DNA of 64,000 nucleotides, from contig CAVQWX010000007.1 in assembly GCA_963717765.1 (NCBI GenBank), forward strand, positions 186,001 through 250,000, in the 5' to 3' direction. The stretch is from JACDER01 sp963717765 (lineage in GTDB: Bacteria; Actinomycetota; Thermoleophilia; Gaiellales; Gaiellaceae). The translations under genes were made by a program, and so were the position numbers. The number at the start of each line of letters is the position of its first letter. Positions within the stretch are counted from its first letter, which is position 1. The notes under the pieces were generated by a model. It did no database searches. It had not been told where the DNA came from and saw only the letters and a list, made by a program, of their open reading frames with translations. Shown in pieces: positions 24,153-32,798 of the stretch.

Positions 24153-26066
24153 TTGAGCGCAGAGGCTGGGACGCACGCGGTTCGGGTTCGACGCCGGCGG
24201 AAGCCGGCTGCGCGTCAGCTTGCGCTGCGCTGGTCGCTGCTGGTCGTCGTCCTGATCATGCTGCTGGCGAGCATCGTCGGATTCGTGTTCGCCGGCTCGT
24301 CCGACCGGATCGCGAAGGGGGTCAAGATCGCCGGCATCGACGTCAGCGGAATGACGACGGCGCGAGCCAAGGCACTCCTCCAACACCGCTCGGCCAAGCT
24401 GGAGCACGTCCCGGTCGTCTTCGTCTCCGGGTCGCACCGCTTCGAGATCACGCCCGCGCGGCTCGGCGTGAAGGTCGACTGGGCCGCCGCCGTCGCGGCC
24501 GCCGAGGACCGCGGAGGCGGATTCGGCCCTCTGCGTGGCCTGAAGCGGCTCGAGGTCAGGCTATTCGGCGCCGAGGTGGCGCCGCCTGTGCAGGCATTCA
24601 ACGCGGCCCTCGGCTACCAGTTGGCGCTGATCGCGCACGAAGTCGACCGACCCCACCGCGACGCCGCGCTGAAGCTACACGGGCTCCAGCCGGTTGTCGT
24701 CCCCGGGCAGGACGGTCACCTCCTCGACCGCCCGGCGGCCGCGGACGTCCTCGTCCGCTCGCTGGCGTCGCTCGAGCGGGGCGCGCCCGTTGCGCTCCCG
24801 GTCGAGATCGACGCGCAGACCGTGACCACGGATGATCTGAAGGACGCGACCGAGCAGGCGCGGACCGCGCTCTCGGCGCCCGTGCGGCTGACGCTCGGCC
24901 CGACGACCTGGCGCCTCCCGCGCTGGAAGATCGCACCCCTCCTCGACCTACCCGACCACGGGTCGACCACGGTCGGCCTCGGCGGGCCGGGGGAGCGGAA
25001 GTGGATCAGGCGGATCTCCGGCACGGTCGACCGCGAGCCGAGAGACGCGACGTGGGCTATCGGCGCCCACATCCGCGTCATCCCGGACCGGCCCGGCGTG
25101 CTGATCCAGCGGACGGCGACCGAGAAGGCGCTGCTGGCCGCGGTCCTCTCGCCGGACAACCGCCTGGCGAAGATCTCGGTGACATCTCTCCCGACGTCGC
25201 GGACGACCGAGCAGGCAAAGGCGATGGGGATCGTCGGCCTCGTCGGCAGCTACGAGACGTTCTACGGCGGGGACGCGAACCGGATCAACAACGTCCAGCT
25301 CGTCTCTCACCTGATCGACGGCACGCTCATCGGCCCCGGCGCCACGTTCTCGTTCAACGGGACAACCGGCGAGCGCACGGAGGCGAAGGGCTTCAAGGAA
25401 GCCCCAGTGATCATCAACGGCGAGCTCGGGACGGGGGTCGCCGGCGGCGTCTGCCAGGTCTCGACGACCGTGTTCAACGCCGCGTTCGAGGCAGGGCTGA
25501 ACATCACGGAGCGGACGAACCACGCTCTGTACATCAGCCACTACCCGCTCGGGCGCGACGCGACCGTCAACTATCCCGACATCGACCTCAAGTTCGTCAA
25601 CGACACGGAGCACTGGCTGCTCCTGCGGACGTTCGTCGGCTCGGATTCGCTCGTCGTCGGCCTGTACGGGACGCCGGTCCACCGCAGGGTCGTCAGCGAG
25701 ACGACGCCGCTCAAGGCCACCGGGCCGGTTCCCGTCGAGCGGGTCGACGACCCGGCGATGCTGAAAGGCCACTCGTACGTGGAGGAGTCGGGCGTCCCGC
25801 CGCAGGAGACCAGCGTCCACCGGATGGTCTATGCCGCGAGTGGCACGGTGCTCCACGACGACACCTGGACGTCGTACTACCAGGGCGAGAAGCGGGTCAT
25901 CAAGGTCGGGACGAAAGAGCCTCCGCCGCTGCCCAAGCCCACGTCGACGACCGGGACCGAGACCACGCCGACGACGACCACGCCCACCGAAACGACGCCG
26001 ACTACCCCGACGACGACTCAGCAGCAGAAGACTCGGCCCGCTCCGCTCGCTCCAACTCGGCCTTGA
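24153..26066 (+). CDS. VanW-family protein with peptidoglycan-binding domains
   Basis: 637 residues: a short basic cytoplasmic end, one membrane segment (WSLLVVVLIMLLASIVGFVF), two YoaR/PG_binding_4-like regions (about residues 50-330), the VanW domain (from about residue 375: NRINNVQLVSHLIDG, GPGATFSFNGTTGERT, GVAGGVCQVSTTVFNAAFEAG), then a G5-like region and a Thr/Pro tail. VanW proteins are wall-associated; their biochemical role is not firmly known. The first plausible start is a TTG 8 nt after TACAAT. The 3' end overlaps the convergent thioesterase gene by 65 bp. Confidence 0.9.
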   Translation: MSAEAGTHAVRVRRRRKPAARQLALRWSLLVVVLIMLLASIVGFVFAGSSDRIAKGVKIAGIDVSGMTTARAKALLQHRSAKLEHVPVVFVSGSHRFEITPARLGVKVDWAAAVAAAEDRGGGFGPLRGLKRLEVRLFGAEVAPPVQAFNAALGYQLALIAHEVDRPHRDAALKLHGLQPVVVPGQDGHLLDRPAAADVLVRSLASLERGAPVALPVEIDAQTVTTDDLKDATEQARTALSAPVRLTLGPTTWRLPRWKIAPLLDLPDHGSTTVGLGGPGERKWIRRISGTVDREPRDATWAIGAHIRVIPDRPGVLIQRTATEKALLAAVLSPDNRLAKISVTSLPTSRTTEQAKAMGIVGLVGSYETFYGGDANRINNVQLVSHLIDGTLIGPGATFSFNGTTGERTEAKGFKEAPVIINGELGTGVAGGVCQVSTTVFNAAFEAGLNITERTNHALYISHYPLGRDATVNYPDIDLKFVNDTEHWLLLRTFVGSDSLVVGLYGTPVHRRVVSETTPLKATGPVPVERVDDPAMLKGHSYVEESGVPPQETSVHRMVYAASGTVLHDDTWTSYYQGEKRVIKVGTKEPPPLPKPTSTTGTETTPTTTTPTETTPTTPTTTQQQKTRPAPLAPTRP

Positions 26067-26445
26067 GCCACTCGGGCATGCGGGTCGGCCGCAGCGTCCG
26101 GGCGTCCACACAGGCGTGCGACGTCCAGCCGTCGGCGATCGGCTCGCCGGCTCGCTCGATCGCATAGTCGAAGCGGAAGCGCGCGCCGCGCACGTCGCCG
26201 CAGCGCGTGCGGATCACGAGCACGTCGTCGAAGCGGGCTGGAGCGCGGTACCGGACATGCGCCTCCAGCGTCGTGGCCTCGAGCCCCTGATCGCGGAGCC
26301 CCTGGTAGCCGCCGGGGAAGCGCGCGAGGTACTCGACGCGCGCGACCTCGAGCCAGTCGAGGTAGGCGGCGTGGTGGGCGACGCCCTGCGCGTCGGTCTC
26401 CGAGAAGCGGACCTTCAGCTCGGTGGAGAACCGGAGCTCATCCAC
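26002..26445 (-). CDS. Acyl-CoA thioesterase, 4HBT/YbgC hot-dog family
   Basis: 147 residues with the 4-hydroxybenzoyl-CoA thioesterase pattern RFSETDAQGVAHHAAYLDWL, in which the Asp is the likely catalytic residue. It hydrolyses acyl-CoA thioesters. The C-terminal 20 residues (Glu/Ser/Ala-rich) lie in the overlap with the VanW gene and may not be conserved. The start overlaps the stop of the upstream binding-protein gene by 8 bp. Confidence 0.9.
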   Translation of the reverse strand: MDELRFSTELKVRFSETDAQGVAHHAAYLDWLEVARVEYLARFPGGYQGLRDQGLEATTLEAHVRYRAPARFDDVLVIRTRCGDVRGARFRFDYAIERAGEPIADGWTSHACVDARTLRPTRMPEWLKAELERAERAESSAAESSSG

Positions 26446-27649
26446 GGGCGTTCACGAGCCCGCCGACCGGCACCCAGTGGTTCTTCGCGTAGCGCTGGAG
26501 CTGGACGTGGTCGATCGGGTAGTAGTCGCTCGTCTTGACGGCGATCCCCTTGCGCAGAAACGGGTTGTTCCGTTCGTCCAGGTGCGTGGCCGCCTTGAGC
26601 AGGCTCGCACGGGTCGGGCTCTTTCCCGCGTGCTTCAGCGCGTCCACCATCGTGAAGGCCACGGCCATCCCGTAGAAGTGCGCGACGGCGTCGGGATTGG
26701 CGCCGTTCCCGTACTTCTCGAGGATGGACTTGTACAGCTTCACCGCCTTGTCGTTCTTGAGCTTCTTGTCGGTCGGATCCTTGAGGAAGGCGAAGCTGAT
26801 CGCGCCGTTCGTCGCGCGGCCACCCGTGTTCAGTCGCGCGATGTTCATGACGAACGGGTCGATGGAGACCGAGGAGATGAAGACGTGGGGATGCCAGCCG
26901 TCCTTGTCCGCGTAGATGAACGACTGGAGCGCCTGCTTGGGAAGGGCGAAAATCATGAAGGTCTTCGCTCTGGAGGCTTTGAGGCCGTCCACCTGCGTCT
27001 TCACGTCCGCATCGGTCACTTCGTACGTCCGTGTGGCGACGATTCGGGCCTTGCCCTTGAGGCCGGCTTTCAGCCCGCGGAGGAGCTCGCTGCCGTACTC
27101 GGAGTTCTCGTACAGGACGCCGATCGTCGTTCCTTTCCGGTGTTTCGCGATATAGCGTCCGTAGAGCGCGCCCTCGCCCGAGAAGCTCGGGAGGTAGCCC
27201 ATCGTCCACTTGTATTTCGCCCGCTGCTTGGCGATGACGTCGGCGCCGCTTCCGACGAAGAGCTGCGGGACGCCGACTGCGTTCAGGTACTGGCGGACAG
27301 CCAGGACGTGCTCGGTTCCGATGCTGTTGAAGATCGCGAAGACGCCGTCCTGCTGAACGAGTTGGCGCGTCGCCTGCACCGTCTTGGACGGGTCGTAGGC
27401 GTCATCCAGCACCTTGTAGTCGATCTTGCGCTTGAAGACGCCGCCGTGCGCGTTCACGTAGGCGAAATACGCCTGCGCGCCGCGCGCCACCGGCGCATAC
27501 GCCGTCTCGGGGCCGGTCAGCGGCGCCGTGCCGCCGAGCAGGATGGACGTGGAGGTGACACCGGGCGTCGACGCGCGGCCCGCAAAGGCCACCGATAGGC
27601 TCAGCGCGAGGGCTACGACCGCCGCAACGAACAGGATCAGCCGTCTCAC
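26438..27649 (-). CDS. ABC transporter substrate-binding protein, LivK/Peripla_BP_6 type
   Basis: 403 residues with an N-terminal signal segment (LILFVAAVVALALSLSVAFA) and the type-I periplasmic-binding fold: ILLGGTAPLTGPETAYAPV, YKVLDDAYDPSKTVQATRQL, IGVLYENSEYGSELLRGL. It should bind branched-chain amino acids or a similar ligand at the cell surface. No permease or ATPase genes lie beside it, so it works with a transporter encoded elsewhere. Confidence 0.9.
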   Translation of the reverse strand: MRRLILFVAAVVALALSLSVAFAGRASTPGVTSTSILLGGTAPLTGPETAYAPVARGAQAYFAYVNAHGGVFKRKIDYKVLDDAYDPSKTVQATRQLVQQDGVFAIFNSIGTEHVLAVRQYLNAVGVPQLFVGSGADVIAKQRAKYKWTMGYLPSFSGEGALYGRYIAKHRKGTTIGVLYENSEYGSELLRGLKAGLKGKARIVATRTYEVTDADVKTQVDGLKASRAKTFMIFALPKQALQSFIYADKDGWHPHVFISSVSIDPFVMNIARLNTGGRATNGAISFAFLKDPTDKKLKNDKAVKLYKSILEKYGNGANPDAVAHFYGMAVAFTMVDALKHAGKSPTRASLLKAATHLDERNNPFLRKGIAVKTSDYYPIDHVQLQRYAKNHWVPVGGLVNARG

Positions 27650-27669
27650 AGGAGAGCAACGATAGAGCG

Positions 27670-28416
27670 ATTGCGCGGCTCGCCGGACTGGTACGGCGCA
27701 ACCAGCCGTGCGTCGTCCTCACCGGCGCGGGTATCTCGACCGAGTCGGGCATCCCGGATTTCCGTTCGCCGACCGGCCTCTGGGCCGAGTTCGACCCGAT
27801 GGAGTATGCGACCATCGAGGCCTTCCGGAGCGACCCGGAGAAGGTCTGGCGGTTCTACGGGCCCCGAATCTCGATGCTCAGGGACGCGGAGCCGAACGCG
27901 GCGCACCATGCGCTTGCGGAGCTCGAGCGGCTGGGGTTCGTCCAGGCGATCGTGACGCAGAACATCGACCTGCTCCACGAGCGTGCCGGGAGCCGGGAGG
28001 TCGTCGAGTTGCACGGGTCGATCCGGACGTCGACCTGCCCGCACTGCGGCGCGTCGCACGGCCTCGAGCGCGTGCTTGCGATGCTGGAGGAGCGACCCGG
28101 TGAGGCGCCGCGCTGCGAGTCGTGCGCCGCCGTTCTCAAGCCCGACGTCGTGTTCTTCGGCGAGCTCCTTCCCGAGCGCGAGATCCAGCGCGCATACGAG
28201 TTATCCCGGTCGGCGGCGCTCATGCTCGCAGTCGGCTCTTCGCTCGAGGTTCATCCGGTGGCCGCCCTACCGCTCCAGACGCTCGATGCCGGAGGTGCAT
28301 TCGCGCTCGTCAACCTCGGCTCGACGCCCCTCGACGGCAAGGCCGCCGTGAACATCGAAGGGAGCGCGGCAGAGACGCTACCGGAGGTAGCGCGAATACT
28401 CAGAGGCTCAAACTAA
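27670..28416 (+). CDS. cobB: NAD-dependent protein deacylase, Sir2 family
   Basis: About 248 residues with the sirtuin motifs CVVLTGAGISTESGIPDFRS, TQNIDLLHERAG, catalytic His in VELHGSIRTSTC, a CPHC...CESC zinc site, and VGSSLEVHPVA. No ATG, GTG or TTG occurs in frame before ATG 27799, which would remove the NAD-binding GAGIS motif. An ATT at 27670, 13 nt after a GGAGAG, gives exactly the expected N terminus. It is divergent from the binding-protein gene (20-bp gap). Confidence 0.85.
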   Translation: MARLAGLVRRNQPCVVLTGAGISTESGIPDFRSPTGLWAEFDPMEYATIEAFRSDPEKVWRFYGPRISMLRDAEPNAAHHALAELERLGFVQAIVTQNIDLLHERAGSREVVELHGSIRTSTCPHCGASHGLERVLAMLEERPGEAPRCESCAAVLKPDVVFFGELLPEREIQRAYELSRSAALMLAVGSSLEVHPVAALPLQTLDAGGAFALVNLGSTPLDGKAAVNIEGSAAETLPEVARILRGSN

Positions 28417-28568
28417 GCAGCGGTGCGTTTGACCGGCCGCTCTTCGAGCACCTCGCGGCAGGAGAAGCAGAAGGTGCGCTCGACTTCGTACGGAATGCCG
28501 TTGCGCTGGAGGAGCACCACCGTGGTGACCGGCGTATGCTCGTGAGCCTTCGTCTCGGCGACCTTCAT
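28413..28568 (-). CDS. Small CxxC protein of 51 residues
   Basis: MKVAETKAHEHTPVTTVVLL is followed by a short hydrophilic part and a CFSCREVL pair near residue 34, ending in a basic tail (PVKRTAA). The CxxC may be half of a zinc site or a redox pair. The stop overlaps the convergent sirtuin stop by 4 bp. Similar small CxxC proteins with RTAA-like tails seem familiar from actinobacteria, but that is a weak memory. No function can be given. Confidence 0.55.
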   Translation of the reverse strand: MKVAETKAHEHTPVTTVVLLQRNGIPYEVERTFCFSCREVLEERPVKRTAA

Positions 28569-28602
28569 CGTCAATTCAGACTAGATCGGGTCCCGGAGGT
28601 TA

Positions 28603-30108
28603 GTGATTGAGCACCGTAAAAATCCTGTGAAGATCCAGCGCCGTCTATTGATCTTGCTCGCGTTCGCCGTCGCCGCAATTGCGGCTGCGGGTCTGGCGGG
28701 CCGCGGAGCGGGGAACAAGGCGACGGTTGCCGCGGGAGGTCCCGACTCCCGGACGCAACCGCTCGCAGACGGTTGCACGCGGGACCGCGGCTCGATCCTC
28801 ACGAAGCAGGTGCCGAACTGGGTGTACGTCGGCGGGGGTCTCGCACAGAATCAGGTCCTCACCGGGGTGGTCGACTCGCAGTACCAGCCAGACAAGGCGG
28901 CGGAGCCGACGGGGACGGACGACCCGTTCACCCATACCTCCTACGACTTCACGTTCAACGTCAAGCCGGATCCTCCCTACGAGAACCTCCTCGGAACCGG
29001 CAACTTCGAGGGCCAGAGCTCGGAGACCTCCCGGCTGCACACCGAGCGGGAGTCGCTGAGCTTTCCGTCCTGGGCCTGGCCCGACCGCGGCGACCGCATC
29101 TCTCTCGTCGGTTCCTGGGTCTGGGACTGCGATCACCTGACGGCTACCGGTGAGCACACGGAGATCCATCCCTGGCGCGTCCTCTGGGTCGAGCGCAATC
29201 CGGGCGGCTCTTCGCGGAGGAGCTCGTCCGGAGACAGAGAGGGCGACCTGTACGTGACGCACGCCGGCACGCCCGCCGACACGCAGGCGCTGTGCGCTCA
29301 CCAGACGAAGGGCGACCGGAACGCCTTCAAGCAGTGCGTCGCGACCCCGGTCACGAGCGTTCCCGTGACGGGGACGTACACGTTCGTGCTGAAGGCCGGA
29401 AAGAAGCCTTCGCCGACGGCTCGCCTCGTCTACCGCGCGACCGACGTAGGGGCGTCTTCGTCGGCAACGGTAAGGCGCTTCGCCGACGGGATCTCGGTTT
29501 CCGTGGACGCGTCCCAGCCGCTTGTCGCGAAGAGGTTCTTCGTCGGCTGGCGTCCGGTGAAGGCACGTCCCCTGCACCTGCGTATCCGTCTCGACTCACT
29601 GCTCGTACGGCGCGCGATGGATCCCGGCTGCCCGCCGTACGACTTGAACTGCCCCTTCAAGGACGAGTCGACCCTCATCGGCCAGGTGACCACCCCGCCC
29701 GGCGAGTGGAATGTCTACCTGGACGCGGGAGGGATCTGGACTTCCTGGAAGCCGATCGTCATCGAGGTCGCCGATGGCCAGACGGTTCGCACGAAACAGC
29801 GGATGGACCTCTTCCTCACGAAGGGGAGGCCGTGGCGGTTCTTCGTTCAGACACGGGAGTGCGACTTCGGGTCGCTCGGGAACGCGAATTCGGTCCGAGG
29901 CAGCGTCGCGCCGTGCCCGCACATCAACGAGGTCGGCAACACCGTGAGCGACGACCAGCCGGGGATCCTGGCAGTCCATTTCCGCTCCCCGCAGGCGAGT
30001 CTCGGCAGGCACCAGGTGAACTCGAGCCTCGCTGGATCGACCTGTCCGGCCTCCAACGTGCACGGCTGCTACCGGTTGACGTTCACGATTTCTCGAATCC
30101 GGCCATAA
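28603..30108 (+). CDS. Large secreted protein of unknown function
   Basis: 501 residues: a basic N terminus, one hydrophobic segment (LLILLAFAVAAIAAAGLAG), then a beta-rich extracellular-looking chain with many Trp, Tyr and Gly residues and scattered Cys pairs (DPGCPPYDLNCPF, VAPCPHIN, TCPASNVHGCYR) that could form disulfides. No catalytic motif is recognised. GTG 28603 sits only 3 nt after GGAGG, so GTG 28627 (VKIQRRLL) could be the true start. Confidence 0.75.
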   Translation: MIEHRKNPVKIQRRLLILLAFAVAAIAAAGLAGRGAGNKATVAAGGPDSRTQPLADGCTRDRGSILTKQVPNWVYVGGGLAQNQVLTGVVDSQYQPDKAAEPTGTDDPFTHTSYDFTFNVKPDPPYENLLGTGNFEGQSSETSRLHTERESLSFPSWAWPDRGDRISLVGSWVWDCDHLTATGEHTEIHPWRVLWVERNPGGSSRRSSSGDREGDLYVTHAGTPADTQALCAHQTKGDRNAFKQCVATPVTSVPVTGTYTFVLKAGKKPSPTARLVYRATDVGASSSATVRRFADGISVSVDASQPLVAKRFFVGWRPVKARPLHLRIRLDSLLVRRAMDPGCPPYDLNCPFKDESTLIGQVTTPPGEWNVYLDAGGIWTSWKPIVIEVADGQTVRTKQRMDLFLTKGRPWRFFVQTRECDFGSLGNANSVRGSVAPCPHINEVGNTVSDDQPGILAVHFRSPQASLGRHQVNSSLAGSTCPASNVHGCYRLTFTISRIRP

Positions 30109-30115
30109 TCAGGCA

Positions 30116-30400
30116 ATGGCTACAGAGAAGACCGACAACAAGGATCTGGTCGCGCGGATCAAGGACGCGGGCGAGGACGCGATTCAGAAGATCGGCGACG
30201 TCCCGGGCGGCAAGATCGCCCTCGACGCGCTGAATGGCCTGCGCGACCGGATAGACGACCTTCAGAAGCGCATGAAGCGCGTTGACGAGCTCGAGAAGCG
30301 CGTCGAGGCGCTCGAGAAGGCCGCCAAGAAGCCGGTGCCGAGCAAGCGCTCCTCGAGCTCTTCGCATCCGTCTTCGAAGTCGACCCCCAACAACAGCTAG
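30116..30400 (+). CDS. Small coiled-coil protein with Ser/Lys-rich tail
   Basis: 94 residues: a charged N-terminal third, a coiled coil (about residues 40-72: LRDRIDDLQKRMKRVDELEK and on) and a basic Ser/Lys/Pro tail (KKPVPSKRSSSSS). It could be a nucleoid- or membrane-associated accessory protein; no family is recognised. It follows the secreted protein gene by 7 bp and converges on the lipid kinase gene (4-bp overlap). Confidence 0.65.
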   Translation: MATEKTDNKDLVARIKDAGEDAIQKIGDVPGGKIALDALNGLRDRIDDLQKRMKRVDELEKRVEALEKAAKKPVPSKRSSSSSHPSSKSTPNNS

Positions 30401-31296
30401 TCAGAGCCAGGGACCCGCACCCGGAGGGCGCCGGGGACGATCTCGAAGCGCGCCGGCGTCGTCCCGGGCTGCTCGCCGTCGAGCACGACTGGAAGCGGGG
30501 GATCCGACTCGATGGCGACGCTCGCCCCGCGCACGAGCTCGATCTTGGGATGCCCGAGATGGCGGCCGCTGTAGATCTTCGGAAACGTGGTCATGAAGTC
30601 GAGCTTGGTCACGTCGCCGAAGAGCACTGCGTCGAGCAGCCCGTCGTCCATCACCGCCTCCGGCGCGATCTTCATCCCGCCCGCCGCATAGGGGCCGTTC
30701 ATCGCGACGATCTCGAACATCTGCCCGCGTCGGGTCTCGCCGCCGACGGCCGCCTCAACGCCCGCGCTCTTCCAGCGGGCGAACACCTTGACCGTCGAGA
30801 CCATGAAGGAGACCTTGCCGCCGAGCGCCTTCGACGAGGAGTTCGCGTCCTGGGCGATCGCGCCGCTGATCCCCGCTCCGGCGAAGTTGGCGAACCAGGC
30901 TTCCCCGCGGTGGAAGGTCGCGCGGCCTGCGTCGATCGTCCGCACGCGCCCGTCGAGGGCGACTCGAACGGCCTCGTCGAACTTGAGCGGGAGCCCCAGG
31001 CTGCGCGCGAAGTCGGTTCCCGTCCCGCGCGAGAGGAGGGCGATCTCCGCGTCGCCCGCCGCACCGAGCAGGCCGTTCACGACCTCGTACACGGTGCCGT
31101 CCCCGCCGACGACCACGAGTCGGGTCGCGCCCGCGTGGACGGCCTCGCCGGCCAGCTCGGTCAACTGTCCCGCGCGTTCGGAGATGAGCGCGTCGCCGCG
31201 CAGGCCGAGCTCGGCGGCGCGCCGGGCGAGCACAGGCCATTTGCGCCCCGTCGAGCCGTTGGCCGACGCGGGGTTGACGAGGAAGACGGTGCTCAC
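30397..31296 (-). CDS. Diacylglycerol/sphingosine kinase-like lipid kinase (YegS/DgkB family)
   Basis: 299 residues from GTG 31296. The DAGK catalytic fold is visible: FLVNPASANG, VVGGDGTVYEVVNGLLG (nucleotide-binding GGDGT), LSRGTGTDFARSLGLP, and the C-terminal GEQPGTTPARFEI. It phosphorylates a lipid hydroxyl, probably diacylglycerol, at the membrane. It overlaps the upstream nucleoside phosphorylase stop by GTGA, so the two are coupled. Confidence 0.92.
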   Translation of the reverse strand: MSTVFLVNPASANGSTGRKWPVLARRAAELGLRGDALISERAGQLTELAGEAVHAGATRLVVVGGDGTVYEVVNGLLGAAGDAEIALLSRGTGTDFARSLGLPLKFDEAVRVALDGRVRTIDAGRATFHRGEAWFANFAGAGISGAIAQDANSSSKALGGKVSFMVSTVKVFARWKSAGVEAAVGGETRRGQMFEIVAMNGPYAAGGMKIAPEAVMDDGLLDAVLFGDVTKLDFMTTFPKIYSGRHLGHPKIELVRGASVAIESDPPLPVVLDGEQPGTTPARFEIVPGALRVRVPGSD

Positions 31297-31997
31297 GCGA
31301 CTCCCGCCAGGGCGATGCGGGCCATCCGTTCGACCGCCTGGTCGAGGTCCTCGTCGGAGATCCTCCCGTGCCCGGCCTCGTACGTGTCGCTCACCGTCAG
31401 CAGGCAGGCGGCCTGCGCGCCGCGCAGCGATGCCACCGTGAAGAGCGTGGCGGCTTCCATCTCGACGGCGAGCAGCCCCCGTGCAGACCAGCGAGCGAAC
31501 CGCCCGTCGTCGGGCTCGTAGAAGACATCGGTGGACACGATCGGCCCGACGTACGTGATGCGCTCGCCGATCTCCTTGGCCGCGTGCACGACGCCGTGCA
31601 GCAGGTCCCAGTCGGCGGTGGGCGCGATCGCCTCGCCCTCGGCGTAGCGCTGCGACGTCCCGTCGTCGGGCACCGCCGAGAGCGCGAGGATCAGGTCTCC
31701 GTGAGCCAGGTGCGGCTGGAGCGCGCCGCACGTCCCCACGCGCAGAAGGCGCTTCACGCCGAGCTCGATCAGCTCCTCGACGACGATCGCCGCCGACGGG
31801 CCTCCCATTCCGGTGGACTGCACCGAGACCGGCTTTCCCTCGAAGTTGCCGGTGTAGCCGAGCAACCCTCGCTCGTTGTTCTGCTCGACCGCGTCGTCCA
31901 GGAGCCGCTCGGCGATCAGGCGCGCGCGGTTCGGGTCGCCGGGGAGGAGGCAGGCCTTCGCGTAGTCGCCGGGCTGGGCGCGGACGTGGACTGGCAT
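31293..31997 (-). CDS. deoD: Purine-nucleoside phosphorylase, DeoD type
   Basis: 234 residues with the PNP/UDP family pattern: CLLPGDPNRARLIAERLL (phosphate-binding loop), GMGGPSAAIVVEELIELG, VGTCGALQ, and LLAVEMEAATLFTVAS (ribose-contacting MEAA). It cleaves purine ribonucleosides with phosphate in the salvage pathway. The hpt gene 1.8 kb away on the other strand acts on the bases produced. It is divergent from the GNAT gene. Confidence 0.93.
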   Translation of the reverse strand: MPVHVRAQPGDYAKACLLPGDPNRARLIAERLLDDAVEQNNERGLLGYTGNFEGKPVSVQSTGMGGPSAAIVVEELIELGVKRLLRVGTCGALQPHLAHGDLILALSAVPDDGTSQRYAEGEAIAPTADWDLLHGVVHAAKEIGERITYVGPIVSTDVFYEPDDGRFARWSARGLLAVEMEAATLFTVASLRGAQAACLLTVSDTYEAGHGRISDEDLDQAVERMARIALAGVA

Positions 31998-32024
31998 CCC
32001 GTGCAGCCTAAAGTTTCAGTCGAT

Positions 32025-32798
32025 ATGAACGTCTTCACACCGGACCGGGGCGCGTTGCTCGACTTCTGCGCCGAGGATCCGATCGAGCGAGTCTTCATCG
32101 AGGATCTCGTCCGCCGCGGCGGCGGACGCCTGAGCGCGATCGGGGACGGGGAGCGCTTGCTCGCCGTTGCGCACGTCGGCGTCAACGTCGTCCCGTCGGG
32201 ACAGGGCTGCGCGGCCTTCGCCGGCCTCGTCGATACGCGCGCGCGCATGATCATCGGCGGCGAGGAGGCCGTCGGGGAGCTCTGGGACGCCGTCGCGCGC
32301 CGGCTTCCCGCGCCGCGCGAGGACCGGCCGGGCCAGCCGGTCTACGTCATGGACGAAGAGCCCGAGCCGGGCGAGTCAGGTCTGCGGGATGCGACCCTCG
32401 ACGACCTCGACCTACTCGTTCCGGCCTGCGCGGCAGCGCACCGGGAGGAGCTCGGCAGCGATCCGCTGCGCGCCGATGCGGAGGGCTTTCGCTGGCGGAC
32501 GCGCGCGCAGATCGAAGACGGCCGCTCGTGGATCTGGAGGGACAACGGCACCATCCTGTTCAAGGCCGAAGCGTCGGCCTGGACGCCGAGTGCCGTTCAG
32601 CTGCAGCAGGTCTGGGTCGACCCCGACGTAAGGAACCGCGGCCATGCGCAGCGGGCGCTGCGCGACCTCTGCCGCCGGCTGCTGGCCCAGACGCCCTCGG
32701 TCTGCCTGTTCGTGCGGCCGGAAAACGCACCCGCGATGCACGTGTACGAGAAGATCGGGATGCGCCGCCAGGGGAGCTACCGAAGCGTGCTGCTATGA
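32025..32798 (+). CDS. GNAT-family acetyltransferase with N-terminal DUF4081-like half
   Basis: 257 residues. The C-terminal half is a GNAT domain (VQLQQVWVDPDVRNRGHAQRA, with the acetyl-CoA loop RNRGHA, then VCLFVRPENAPAMHVYEKIG). The N-terminal half (residues 1-110) is a degenerate GNAT-like domain as found in actinobacterial two-domain acetyltransferases. The ATG follows TAAAGT (32009-32014) by 10 nt. It overlaps tilS by ATGA. Confidence 0.88.
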   Translation: MNVFTPDRGALLDFCAEDPIERVFIEDLVRRGGGRLSAIGDGERLLAVAHVGVNVVPSGQGCAAFAGLVDTRARMIIGGEEAVGELWDAVARRLPAPREDRPGQPVYVMDEEPEPGESGLRDATLDDLDLLVPACAAAHREELGSDPLRADAEGFRWRTRAQIEDGRSWIWRDNGTILFKAEASAWTPSAVQLQQVWVDPDVRNRGHAQRALRDLCRRLLAQTPSVCLFVRPENAPAMHVYEKIGMRRQGSYRSVLL

